Assembly (NCBI RefSeq): GCF_019904175.1
Contig: NZ_CP061913.1
Coordinates: forward strand, 1,984,001 to 2,048,000
Direction: 5' to 3'
From: Dactylosporangium vinaceum
GTDB taxonomy: Bacteria; Actinomycetota; Actinomycetes; Mycobacteriales; Micromonosporaceae
DNA: 64,000 nt
The position numbers and the translations under genes are program-made. The notes beneath the pieces were generated by a model, which was given only the letters and a program-made list of their open reading frames with translations, ran no database searches and had not been told where the DNA came from. Below are positions 46,111-53,282 of the stretch, piece by piece (position 1 is the stretch's first letter; every line of letters begins with the position of its first letter).

Positions 46111-46133
46111 ATCCTGCCCCGGGGGTACGACAC
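46111..46133 (-). promoter_or_regulatory. Damage-type promoter of lhr (GTGTCGTAC-N8-CAGGAT)
   Basis: On the minus strand: GTGTCGTAC (46133-46125), 8 nt CCCCGGGG, CAGGAT (46116-46111), 6 nt, ATG. The layout is identical to the recA and ycaQ-like promoters, with one mismatch in each half. Confidence 0.5.
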
Positions 46134-46226
46134 TTTTTCAAAGCGACAGCGATTTGCCCGAATTGGCCGTTTTGGCTACTGTGTGCACACCGCGAGACAC
46201 CCGAACTTGCCTGGCCGGGCAGCGAA

Positions 46227-46264
46227 GGGGTCCCCCGTCCGGCCGAAGCCAGATGGGGGACCCC
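46227..46264. terminator. 10-bp perfect-stem terminator between lysE and lhr
   Basis: GGGGTCCCCC (46227-46236) and GGGGGACCCC (46255-46264) are exactly complementary with an 18-nt loop. It lies 32 bp past the LysE gene stop and upstream of the lhr promoter on the same strand. Confidence 0.8.
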
Positions 46265-46295
46265 GTGCGGTGCGCTCGCCGAAGGCCGGTCGCGA

Positions 46296-46925
46296 TCAGG
46301 AGATGCTGGCCGTCGCCAGCTTCACGCTGAAGGCCAGGAACGCGCCCCCGACGAGCGTCGTCAGTGCCTTGGTCAGCGCGCGCCGGGCCCGGAACCGGTC
46401 GGCCAGATACTGCCCGCCGAAGATCAGCCCGGTCAGGTACAGCGCGCTCAGCACCTCGACCACGCTTCCGAGCACCAGGAAGCTGACGGCCGGGTGCGGG
46501 TACGCCGGGTCCACGAACTGGATGAAGAACGACACGAAGAACAGGATCGCCTTCGGGTTGAGCAGGCTGATCACGAAGGCGCGCCGGAACGGCCGGTCGG
46601 CGGGGGCCGGTGGTGCCGCCGCCCGATCCGACTTGCGCAGCGTGTTCACCACGAGCCGGATGCCGACGAACGCCAGGTACGCGGCACCGAGGTACTTCAC
46701 GATCCCGAACAGCCACGGATTCGCGTGCAGCAGCGACGCCACCCCGCCCGCCGACAGCGCCATGAGCACCGCGTCCCCGAGCCACACGCCCGCGGCGCCG
46801 CGGTAGCCGTCGCGGACGCCCCGGCGCGCCGCCACGGAGAGCACGTACAGCGAGTTGGGGCCGGGCAGCAGGACGATCGCGACAGTGCCCAGCAGGTACG
46901 TCAGCGGATTGGTGATGCCGAGCAC
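46296..46925 (-). CDS. LysE/RhtB family amino-acid exporter
   Basis: Six-TM exporter of amino acids or homoserine-lactone-like compounds. The N-terminal LGTVAIVLLPGPNSLYVLSV is the diagnostic PGPN loop near residue 20. GYRGAAGVWLGDAVLMAL, IVKYLGAAYLAFVGIRLV and ISLLNPKAILFFVSFFIQF (NPK motif) follow. From GTG 46925 it is 209 residues, the family size. The start overlaps the end of the PNPOx-GNAT gene by 25 nt, so both are translated from one message. The transported substrate is unknown. Confidence 0.9.
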   Translation of the reverse strand: MLGITNPLTYLLGTVAIVLLPGPNSLYVLSVAARRGVRDGYRGAAGVWLGDAVLMALSAGGVASLLHANPWLFGIVKYLGAAYLAFVGIRLVVNTLRKSDRAAAPPAPADRPFRRAFVISLLNPKAILFFVSFFIQFVDPAYPHPAVSFLVLGSVVEVLSALYLTGLIFGGQYLADRFRARRALTKALTTLVGGAFLAFSVKLATASIS

Positions 46926-48157
46926 GTCATGCCCTTCGCGTCGAGCGCGGCGGCCAGCCGGTCGTGCGCCGCGGGCCACTCGTCGGTGATCATGGAGTAG
47001 AGCACCGTATCGCGCTGGCTCCCGTCCGCGCGCTGGCGGTGGCGCCGCAGCACGCCCTCACGCTGGGCGCCGAGCCGCTCGATCGCTCGCTGTGACCGCT
47101 CGTTGCGCACATCGGTGTGCCACTCCACCCTCAGGGCCCCGAGCGTGTCGAAGGCGTACCGCAGCATCAGCAGTTTGGATTCGGTGTTGATCGCGGTCCG
47201 CCACCAGGGCCGGCCGATCATGGTGTAGCCGATCGCGACCGAGCGCTGCGCCGGATTCGGCGCGTAGAACGACGTACTGCCGACGATGCGCCCGGTCGCG
47301 GTCTCACGCTGCACGAACGGCACGCGGTCGCCGTCGCTCAGCGCGGCCGCGACGATCGCCGCCATATCGGTCACCGAGGCCGGCCGCGGGCTTGTCAGAT
47401 GCGCCCACACCTCGGCGTCGTCGACCGCCGCGAACAGCTCGGGCGCGTGCGCGTGGTCAAGCGGTTCCAGGTCGACGTGACGGCCACGGAGCGTGACCGG
47501 AGCTCTCCACGGCCCCCGTTCCAGACGCAGATAATCCGGCAGGGGTACTGCCTGTGCCTCCGCGGGCACGGGAAGCCCGCGAGTGAGCCGGAGCGGTACG
47601 ACCCCCGTCCAGTGGGGAAGATCGGCGTCCTCGGGATCGTCACTCGGCCCACCGGCTCTGACCTTTGCCGACACCTCGACGAGGGGCAGCGCCAGCACCA
47701 TCGTCTGCGCGGCCTCCCGCCGGCTCGGCCGCCGGCTGTCCGCCTCGCGCCCGGGCGCGACCTTGTCCACGAGCGCGGCGAACGCGCGGTCGCGCTCCGC
47801 CTCGTCGGTCACCGGGCGCGCGACACCGTGCACGACCACCGAGCGGTAGTTGGCACTGTGATGGAACTGCGACTTGGCCAGGACGAGCCCGTCCATGAGG
47901 GTCACCGCGACGCAGACCGGCAGGCCGTCGTCGCGGGCGGCCAGCATCGGCCGGCTCCCGGTGGACCCGTGCAGGTAGAGGGTCTCGCCGACGCGCGCGT
48001 GCAGCGTCGGCAGCACCCGCGGCTCGCCCTCGGCCACGAAGCTCACATGGCAGACGTACGCCTCATCGAGCACCGAGTGCACGAGCTCCGCATCGTACGA
48101 GGCCCGCTCGGCCAGTCGCCGCGGCGTACTCCGGGCCGTCTGCTGATACGTCTCCAC
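46901..48157 (-). CDS. PNPOx-like flavin domain fused to GNAT acetyltransferase
   Basis: Fusion of an N-terminal pyridoxamine-5'-phosphate-oxidase-like split barrel (about residues 1-215; AYVCHVSFVAEGEPRVLPTL, LYLHGSTGSRP, FHHSANYRSVVVHGVARPV) with a RimJ-type GNAT domain (about 225-410; VTLRGRHVDLEPLDHAHAPE, GSTSFYAPNPAQRSVAIGYT, SQRAIERLGAQREGVLRRH). Such bifunctional proteins are known in Actinobacteria; the substrate is unresolved. The start is GTG 48157 with AAAGGAG 6-7 nt upstream. The Shine-Dalgarno overlaps a perfect operator-like palindrome, so repression by a dedicated regulator is likely. An exporter of the LysE family is cotranscribed. Confidence 0.9.
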   Translation of the reverse strand: METYQQTARSTPRRLAERASYDAELVHSVLDEAYVCHVSFVAEGEPRVLPTLHARVGETLYLHGSTGSRPMLAARDDGLPVCVAVTLMDGLVLAKSQFHHSANYRSVVVHGVARPVTDEAERDRAFAALVDKVAPGREADSRRPSRREAAQTMVLALPLVEVSAKVRAGGPSDDPEDADLPHWTGVVPLRLTRGLPVPAEAQAVPLPDYLRLERGPWRAPVTLRGRHVDLEPLDHAHAPELFAAVDDAEVWAHLTSPRPASVTDMAAIVAAALSDGDRVPFVQRETATGRIVGSTSFYAPNPAQRSVAIGYTMIGRPWWRTAINTESKLLMLRYAFDTLGALRVEWHTDVRNERSQRAIERLGAQREGVLRRHRQRADGSQRDTVLYSMITDEWPAAHDRLAAALDAKGMTCSASPIR

Positions 48158-48166
48158 GCGTGGCTC

Positions 48167-48184
48167 CTTTGTACTAGTACAAAG
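48167..48184. promoter_or_regulatory. 18-bp perfect palindrome CTTTGTACTAGTACAAAG (operator)
   Basis: Exact dyad overlapping the promoter/Shine-Dalgarno region of the PNPOx-GNAT gene. GTAC-N2-GTAC half-sites are in the style of GntR-family operators. A GntR/MocR-type (PLP-binding) regulator would fit the gene's domain, but no regulator gene is adjacent. Confidence 0.65.
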
Positions 48185-48270
48185 CGTCTTATGTGGCAGT
48201 ACATTAGCGCCGGCGTGTGAGCAGCCACAACCAAAAAATGTCAGACCCCCTCACTACTGTCCCGGCCGTC

Positions 48271-48306
48271 GGGCACCGCTCGCGAAAACGGGGGCGAGCG
48301 GTGCCC
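48271..48306 (+). terminator. 13-bp perfect hairpin upstream of LppX-like gene
   Basis: GGGCACCGCTCGC (48271-48283) pairs exactly with GCGAGCGGTGCCC (48294-48306) around a 10-nt loop, followed by GCCCAAAA. No plus-strand gene ends here, so it may be an attenuator in the leader of the gene at 48379 rather than a plain terminator. Confidence 0.6.
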
Positions 48307-48365
48307 GCCCAAAACGCGCACCCGTTCCGGCCCAAGAACGGTTGAACCGGCAGAACCCGCTCATC

Positions 48366-48373
48366 AGGGAGGA
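48366..48373 (+). promoter_or_regulatory. Strong Shine-Dalgarno AGGGAGGA for the extended LppX-like gene
   Basis: AGGGAGGA lies 5 nt before ATG 48379. It is the main evidence that the long low-complexity N-terminal extension is translated. Confidence 0.6.
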
Positions 48374-48378
48374 AGAGC

Positions 48379-50409
48379 ATGCGCCCAGCACTGGCCTCAG
48401 CCGCGCCGCCCACGCCCGCGCCGCCGGCGCACCTGTCGTTCGCCCCGGCTCCTCTACGCCCGGCCGCCGTCCGGCCCGCCCTACCGCGTCGGACCGCGAC
48501 CTCGCCCGCCGCCACCGCCCACCCGCGCCCGGCCGCGCCGACCTGGTCCGGATGGGGACTCAGGGCCACCTGGCCGGTGCTGACACCACCGGCCGGCGCC
48601 ACCCACCCGCCGACCTTGCCCCGCCGCACCTCGTCTTCGCTCGCGGTCGCCGCGCAGGTGTCGTCGGCTCCGGTCGCATGGACCGCACTGGGCATCGAGG
48701 CGACCGCTCTCGTGCTGACCGCGCCGGCCCGCACCGACTCCGCGTCTGCGCGCACCGACTCCGTGCCGGTGGTCATCGCCCGCGCGGAGCCGGCCCCGGC
48801 CGGGTGGCCCGCTCGGGGCGTTACGGCCACATGGCGCGCGCTTACCGCGCCGGCCGCATCGGGCGGTGGTTCACGGGTGTCCGCGCTGTCGGCCCGGCTC
48901 TCGTGCGAGCTGATCCCGCCCCCGATCGCCGACGCGGCCGAGCGACCCCGGCTACGGCCGGTGGTGCCGTTCGCTCCCACGGCAACCGGTGCGCCGTCCG
49001 CGCCCGCGATGCCGCCCGCGCCCGCCATGTCCTCCGCGCAGGTCGTGCTGTCCGCGCCCGCGATGCCCTCCGCGCCCGCCATGTCGCCCGCGATGCCGGA
49101 CTCGGCGCTCGGGCAGTTCGAGGGCGAGCGCGCTGACCCCTCCGCGCCCACCATGTCGCCCGCGCCCGCCATGTCCTCCGCGCAGGTCGTGCTGCCGGCG
49201 CAGGTCGTGCCGCCGACGAGTGGCGCGCAGATCGCGGCGGTGTCGGCGGGCGGTGCTGTGGTTGCTGCGCTGGGCTGCGGTGACGTCGTTGCGATGCCGG
49301 TTGGTAGTGCGGTGGTGGCGGCGCTGGACTGCGGTGACGTCGTTGCGGTGCCGGTTGGCGATGTGCCGGCTGTGGCGGGGCCGGTCGGTGGTGCTGGAGT
49401 CGCGGCGGGGGGTCGCGGTGATGTCGTCGCGGTGCCGGTTGGTGGCGCAGTGGTGGCGGCGGGGGGTCGCGGTGATGTCGTCGCAGTGCCGGTTGGTGGC
49501 GCAGTGGTGGCGGCGGGGGGTCGCGGTGATGTCGTCGCGGTGCCGGTTGGTGGCGCGGTGGCGGTGGCGGGGAGTCGCGGGGCTGTGGTCGCGTTGGGGG
49601 CGGTCGGGGGGCCTCGGAGGCGGCGGAGGGTGGGGCGGCGGGTGAAGGCGTTTACCGGGGTGGTCGTGGGGCTGCTGGTCGTGCTCGTGCTCGCCGGGTG
49701 CGGGGGAGCGGCGCCGCGGAGCGGGTCGACCTCGGCGGCGGCGTCGGGCGGGCCGGCGGGGAAGGACGTGCTCGTCGGGGCGGTGAAGGCGCTGCAGGCG
49801 ACGACGTACGGGTACACCATGAAGATTGACAATGGAACTGTCACAGGCGTTGTCGATCCGGCCGGCAAGCGGCAGGCGCGGCTCGACTCGGTGGCTTCGG
49901 GCGTCAAGTTCTCGCTCGAGGGGATCGTTGTCGGGGGTGGGGAGCGGTACTTCCGGACCAGCATTCCCGCGGCCGGGGTCAACGCGAAGAAGTGGTATCG
50001 GTTCGACCGGACCAAGGTGAACCACACCGAGATCATCGGGCTGTTCGAGACCGACGACCCGACCAGCAGCAAGGACTTCGCGGCCCGGGTCGGTGAGGCG
50101 CATATGGGCGACGAGGGCAAGATCACGGGGACCTACGACCTGACCCGCGGCGGCGACCTCGGGCTGGCCGACCGGGCCGATCTGGCCGCGCTGGGGGCCC
50201 GGGCCAAGGCCGCGCCGTTCGTGGTGACGCTCGACGCGCAGGGGCGGCTGGCCTCGGTGAAGGTGACTGTCCCGGAGTACGCGGGGACGGCCCAGCGCAC
50301 GCTCACCGTCGACTACCGCGACCTGGGCAAGCCGGTCCAGCTCACGGTGCCCAAGCCGGCCGAGATCGCCCAGGCCAACGCCGCTGTGTACAACCTGTTG
50401 AACAACTGA
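48379..50409 (+). CDS. LppX/LprAFG-like protein with ~420-residue repeat-rich N-terminus
   Basis: The C-terminal 255 residues are a lipoprotein of the LppX/LprAFG lipid-carrier type: hydrophobic segment TGVVVGLLVVLVLAGCGG with lipobox LAGC, then VLVGAVKALQATTYGYTMKI, GERYFRTSIPAAGVNAKKWY and VTVPEYAGTAQRTLTVDYRD. Ahead of it lie about 420 Ala/Pro/Val/Thr-rich residues, including six 18-residue repeats of the type DVVAVPVGGAVVAAGGRG. ATG 48379 has a strong Shine-Dalgarno. If only the lipoprotein were made, GTG 49630 or 49642 would be the start. With the extension the protein would have a cytoplasmic tail before an internal lipobox. A paralogue follows directly. Confidence 0.7.
   Translation: MRPALASAAPPTPAPPAHLSFAPAPLRPAAVRPALPRRTATSPAATAHPRPAAPTWSGWGLRATWPVLTPPAGATHPPTLPRRTSSSLAVAAQVSSAPVAWTALGIEATALVLTAPARTDSASARTDSVPVVIARAEPAPAGWPARGVTATWRALTAPAASGGGSRVSALSARLSCELIPPPIADAAERPRLRPVVPFAPTATGAPSAPAMPPAPAMSSAQVVLSAPAMPSAPAMSPAMPDSALGQFEGERADPSAPTMSPAPAMSSAQVVLPAQVVPPTSGAQIAAVSAGGAVVAALGCGDVVAMPVGSAVVAALDCGDVVAVPVGDVPAVAGPVGGAGVAAGGRGDVVAVPVGGAVVAAGGRGDVVAVPVGGAVVAAGGRGDVVAVPVGGAVAVAGSRGAVVALGAVGGPRRRRRVGRRVKAFTGVVVGLLVVLVLAGCGGAAPRSGSTSAAASGGPAGKDVLVGAVKALQATTYGYTMKIDNGTVTGVVDPAGKRQARLDSVASGVKFSLEGIVVGGGERYFRTSIPAAGVNAKKWYRFDRTKVNHTEIIGLFETDDPTSSKDFAARVGEAHMGDEGKITGTYDLTRGGDLGLADRADLAALGARAKAAPFVVTLDAQGRLASVKVTVPEYAGTAQRTLTVDYRDLGKPVQLTVPKPAEIAQANAAVYNLLNN
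49282..49605 (+). repeat. 54-bp in-frame tandem repeat in LppX-like gene
   Basis: Units begin at 49282, 49336, 49420, 49474, 49528 and (degenerate) 49582, at 54-bp spacing except for one 84-bp step. The three central copies differ by only a few bases. The period is a multiple of three. Confidence 0.85.
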
Positions 50410-50450
50410 ACTTTCGCTTTCGCCGGCCCTCGCGGCCACGCCCCGCCCGG

Positions 50451-50456
50451 TACGCT
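50451..50456 (+). promoter_or_regulatory. Leaderless -10 element (TACGCT) for second LppX-like gene
   Basis: TACGCT plus 7 nt precedes GTG 50464, supporting translation from the far upstream start rather than at the signal peptide. Confidence 0.5.
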
Positions 50457-50463
50457 CCGCCGC

Positions 50464-51504
50464 GTGATGGAGACGACCGGCCCGTCGACCCACCCCCGCC
50501 CAGCGCGGCCCGCCGACCACCCCGCGGCCGGCGAGCACCGGACCCGTCCTTCGCGGGCCGCCGATCACCTCGCCACCGGAGAGCACGAGCCGCTGTGCGG
50601 TGCCGGGCCGCTCGACGGCGCCGGCCCGATGCACGGTGCCGGGCCTATCGACGGCGCCGGCCGTCCGCGTCCGGCGGGCCGGCTGCGTGGCGCCGGTGGC
50701 CGGGGCGTCGGACGAAGTGTCGGCCGGAGTGCTGGATGGGGCGGCGGCACGGGTGGTGGGGCGGGTGGTGGGTGGAAGGTGCTCGCCCTGGTCGGTGCGG
50801 TGGTGGCCGGGGTGATGCTGGCCGGGTGTACGGGGAGCAAGGCGCCCGCGCCGGGGCCGTCGGTCAGCGCCAAGCCGTCGCCCACGGGGCTGGCGGCCGG
50901 GGTCTGGCATCTCGGGTTCGCCAGTTACCGGTTCAAGGTCGTGGCCAAGGAGGGCAGCTACGCGGGGGCCATCGATCCCGTCGCCGACCTGCTCAACGCC
51001 TCGGTGTCGGTCAGCTCCGGCGGGGCCTCGCTGACGATCGACACCGTCGAGGTGCGGGGCAACGCCTACACGCGGCTGACCGGGTTGCCGCTGCCCGGGT
51101 TCGATGGGCAGCTCTGGTACAGCGTGGACACGGCCAAGGTGACGAGGCCCGGGTCGCTCGGGCTCAGTGCGATCAAGGACCCGACCGGAGTGCAGGCGCT
51201 CATCGCGGCCGCGCACGATGTCCGGCGCGACGGGAGGAAGTACGCCGGGACCGTCGACATGACCCGCGTCGCCGCCTGGGGGCCCGTCAACGTCGCCCAG
51301 GTCATGCAGCTCGGGGCGGCGGCCAAGGCGGTGCCGTTCGAGGCCACCGTCGATGACCAGGATCGGCTGGCCACCGTGACCGTGAGCATCCCGGACAACC
51401 CCGTGACGGCCACCTACTCCGACTTCGGTGCGCCGGTCACGGCCGACGAACCCAAGGGCGCGCAGCCGCTCCCGGACCACCTCTACGGAATGCTCGGCCT
51501 CTAG
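50464..51504 (+). CDS. LppX/LprAFG-like lipoprotein with ~105-residue N-terminal extension
   Basis: Tandem paralogue of the preceding gene. The mature part starts after VLALVGAVVAGVMLAGCTG (lipobox LAGC near residue 122) and includes VWHLGFASYRFKVVAKEG, VRGNAYTRLTGLPLPGFDGQ, LWYSVDTAKV and VTVSIPDNPVTATYSDFGAP. This is the LppX-type beta-sheet lipid-binding fold seen in mycobacterial envelope lipoproteins. Before it lie about 105 Gly/Ala/Pro/His-rich residues with GAGPxxGAGP repeats. GTG 50464 has a leaderless promoter. The shared architecture with the previous gene argues that the extension is a feature of this pair and not a start-site artefact. Confidence 0.78.
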   Translation: MMETTGPSTHPRPARPADHPAAGEHRTRPSRAADHLATGEHEPLCGAGPLDGAGPMHGAGPIDGAGRPRPAGRLRGAGGRGVGRSVGRSAGWGGGTGGGAGGGWKVLALVGAVVAGVMLAGCTGSKAPAPGPSVSAKPSPTGLAAGVWHLGFASYRFKVVAKEGSYAGAIDPVADLLNASVSVSSGGASLTIDTVEVRGNAYTRLTGLPLPGFDGQLWYSVDTAKVTRPGSLGLSAIKDPTGVQALIAAAHDVRRDGRKYAGTVDMTRVAAWGPVNVAQVMQLGAAAKAVPFEATVDDQDRLATVTVSIPDNPVTATYSDFGAPVTADEPKGAQPLPDHLYGMLGL

Positions 51505-51538
51505 TCGAGACCGTGTCTCGCGGCGCACACTTTCGCGC

Positions 51539-52681
51539 ATGGAGCAGCACCTGTACGAGGCTGAGCACCAGGCGTTCCGGGACCTCTGCCGCGAGTTCCT
51601 GGCCCGCGAGGCAGTCCCGCACAACGACGAGTGGGACAAGGCCGGGATCGTCGATCGCGAGATCTGGCGCAAGGCCGGGGCCGCCGGGCTGCTCGGGATG
51701 GACGTCGACGAGGAGTACGGCGGGGGCGGGCAGAAGGACTTCCGGTTCAACGCCGTGCTCGTCGAGGAGATCGTCGCGGCCGGGGCGTCCGGGCTCGGGT
51801 TCGGGCTGCACAACGACGTCGTGGCGCCGTACCTGACCGAGCTGACCACCGAGGAGCAGAAGAAGCGGTGGCTGCCCGGGTTCTGCTCCGGTGACATCGT
51901 GACCGCCATCGCCATGAGCGAGCCCGGGGCCGGCAGCGACCTCGCCGGGATCCGGACCACCGCGGTGCGCGACGGCGACTCGTGGGTGCTCAACGGGCAG
52001 AAGACGTTCATCACCAACGGGGAGATGGCCGACCTCGTCGTGGTCGTGGCCAAGACCGACAACGCCAAGGGTGCGCACGGGATCAGCCTGTTCGGCGTCG
52101 AGACCGGCACGCCGGGGTTCACGCGCGGGCGCCGGCTGGAGAAGGTCGGGCTCAAGGCCAACGACACCGCCGAGCTGTTCTTCGACGACTGCCGCATCCC
52201 CGCCGACCACCTCATCGGCCAGGAGAGCGCCGGCTTCTACCACCTGATGGCCAACCTGCCCCGCGAGCGCCTCGGCATCGCCGTGGCCGCTGTCGCGTCG
52301 GCGGAGGCGGTGCTGGCGATGACGCTGGAATACGTCCGCACCCGCGAGGCGTTCGGCCGGCCCATCGGCAAGTTCCAGCACAACCGGTTCCTGCTGGCCG
52401 AGCTCGACACCGAGGTCACGATCGCGCGGACGTTCGTCAACCACTGCATCGCCGAGCAGAACGAGGGCCGCCTCTCCGTCGCCGACGCGGCGAAGGCCAA
52501 GTGGTGGACGACCGAGCTGCAGAACAAGGTGGCCGACCGCTGCGTGCAGCTGCACGGCGGGTACGGCTTCATGCTGGAGTACCCGGTCGCGAAGGCGTGG
52601 CTCAACAGCCGGGTCCAGACCATCTACGGCGGCACCACGGAAATCATGAAGGAGATCATCGGCCGGTCGCTCGGGCTGTGA
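51539..52681 (+). CDS. Acyl-CoA dehydrogenase
   Basis: FAD-dependent alpha,beta-dehydrogenation of acyl-CoA thioesters. YEAEHQAFRDLCREFLAREA begins the N-terminal helical domain. AIAMSEPGAGSDLAGI is the FAD/substrate motif near residue 125. WVLNGQKTFITNGEMADLVV and the C-terminal CVQLHGGYGFMLEYPV and TIYGGTTEIMKEIIGRSLGL follow, the latter with the catalytic Glu. At 380 residues it is usual length. ATG 51539 is preferred, with a CACACT element 7 nt upstream; the open frame upstream overlaps the lipoprotein gene. Its last 26 bp overlap the convergent dhaL. The chain-length preference is unknown. Confidence 0.94.
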   Translation: MEQHLYEAEHQAFRDLCREFLAREAVPHNDEWDKAGIVDREIWRKAGAAGLLGMDVDEEYGGGGQKDFRFNAVLVEEIVAAGASGLGFGLHNDVVAPYLTELTTEEQKKRWLPGFCSGDIVTAIAMSEPGAGSDLAGIRTTAVRDGDSWVLNGQKTFITNGEMADLVVVVAKTDNAKGAHGISLFGVETGTPGFTRGRRLEKVGLKANDTAELFFDDCRIPADHLIGQESAGFYHLMANLPRERLGIAVAAVASAEAVLAMTLEYVRTREAFGRPIGKFQHNRFLLAELDTEVTIARTFVNHCIAEQNEGRLSVADAAKAKWWTTELQNKVADRCVQLHGGYGFMLEYPVAKAWLNSRVQTIYGGTTEIMKEIIGRSLGL

Positions 52682-53282
52682 CGTCGGCCAGCGCCTCCAG
52701 GATGAGCGCTGTCGACGTGGCGCCCGGGTCGGGGTGGCCGACGCTGCGCTCGCCCAGGTAGGACGCTCGGCCCTTGCGGGCCTGGAGCGGTACTGTCGAA
52801 GCTGCCCCGGTTTGTGCGGCTTCTGCGGCGGCGCGGGTCGCGATCTCCTCGCCGTCGGCGACTGCTGCGGCGTAGGCCGCGACCGCGGGCGCCAGGGCGT
52901 CGACCATCGTCTTGTCGCCGACCTCGGCCTTGCCCAGCCGGCGGACGCCGTCGAGCGCGGCCTGCAGGCCCTCGGTGAACGTGCCGCCCTGGCGCAGGGT
53001 CTTGCCCAGGGCGCGGAACACCGTGCCGTAGAGCGGGCCGCTCGCGCCGCCGACCTTCGACAGCAGCGTCGTGCCGGTCTTGCCGAGGACGTCGCCCGCC
53101 GAGTCGGCCGTGTACGTGCCCAGGGCCGCGGTCACGGCGTCGAAGCCGCGGCGCAGGTTCACGCCGTGGTCGCCGTCGCCGATCGCGGCGTCCAGGTCGG
53201 TCAGGTGCTCCGCCTCCGCGCGCACCGCCTCCGCGGCGGCGGCGATCCAGGCCCGGGCCAGCGCCTCGTCCACGGCCGTCAC
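52656..53282 (-). CDS. dhaL: Dihydroxyacetone kinase subunit DhaL
   Basis: ADP-binding subunit of the PTS-type dihydroxyacetone kinase. Motifs: LTDLDAAIGDGDHGVNLRRG near residue 30 with the Mg-ADP-coordinating Asp residues, LLSKVGGASGPLYGTVF, GDKTMVDALAPAV, and GRASYLGERSVGHPDPGATS. The start GTG 53282 overlaps the dhaK stop (GTGA), typical of dhaKL operons, giving 208 residues. Phosphoryl groups would come from DhaM encoded on the opposite strand. The 3' end overlaps the convergent acyl-CoA dehydrogenase gene by 26 bp. Confidence 0.95.
   Translation of the reverse strand: MTAVDEALARAWIAAAAEAVRAEAEHLTDLDAAIGDGDHGVNLRRGFDAVTAALGTYTADSAGDVLGKTGTTLLSKVGGASGPLYGTVFRALGKTLRQGGTFTEGLQAALDGVRRLGKAEVGDKTMVDALAPAVAAYAAAVADGEEIATRAAAEAAQTGAASTVPLQARKGRASYLGERSVGHPDPGATSTALILEALADVTARATGR

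Noticed and set aside
43069..46806. 1245-codon plus-strand frame antisense to lhr
   Set aside because: Shadow of the lhr codon pattern in high-GC DNA; Lhr motifs on the minus strand are complete and in order.
48952..52215. 1087-codon minus-strand frame across the LppX-like and acyl-CoA dehydrogenase genes
   Set aside because: Lies antisense to well-recognised lipoprotein and dehydrogenase domains and is rich in His/Arg/Thr shadow residues.
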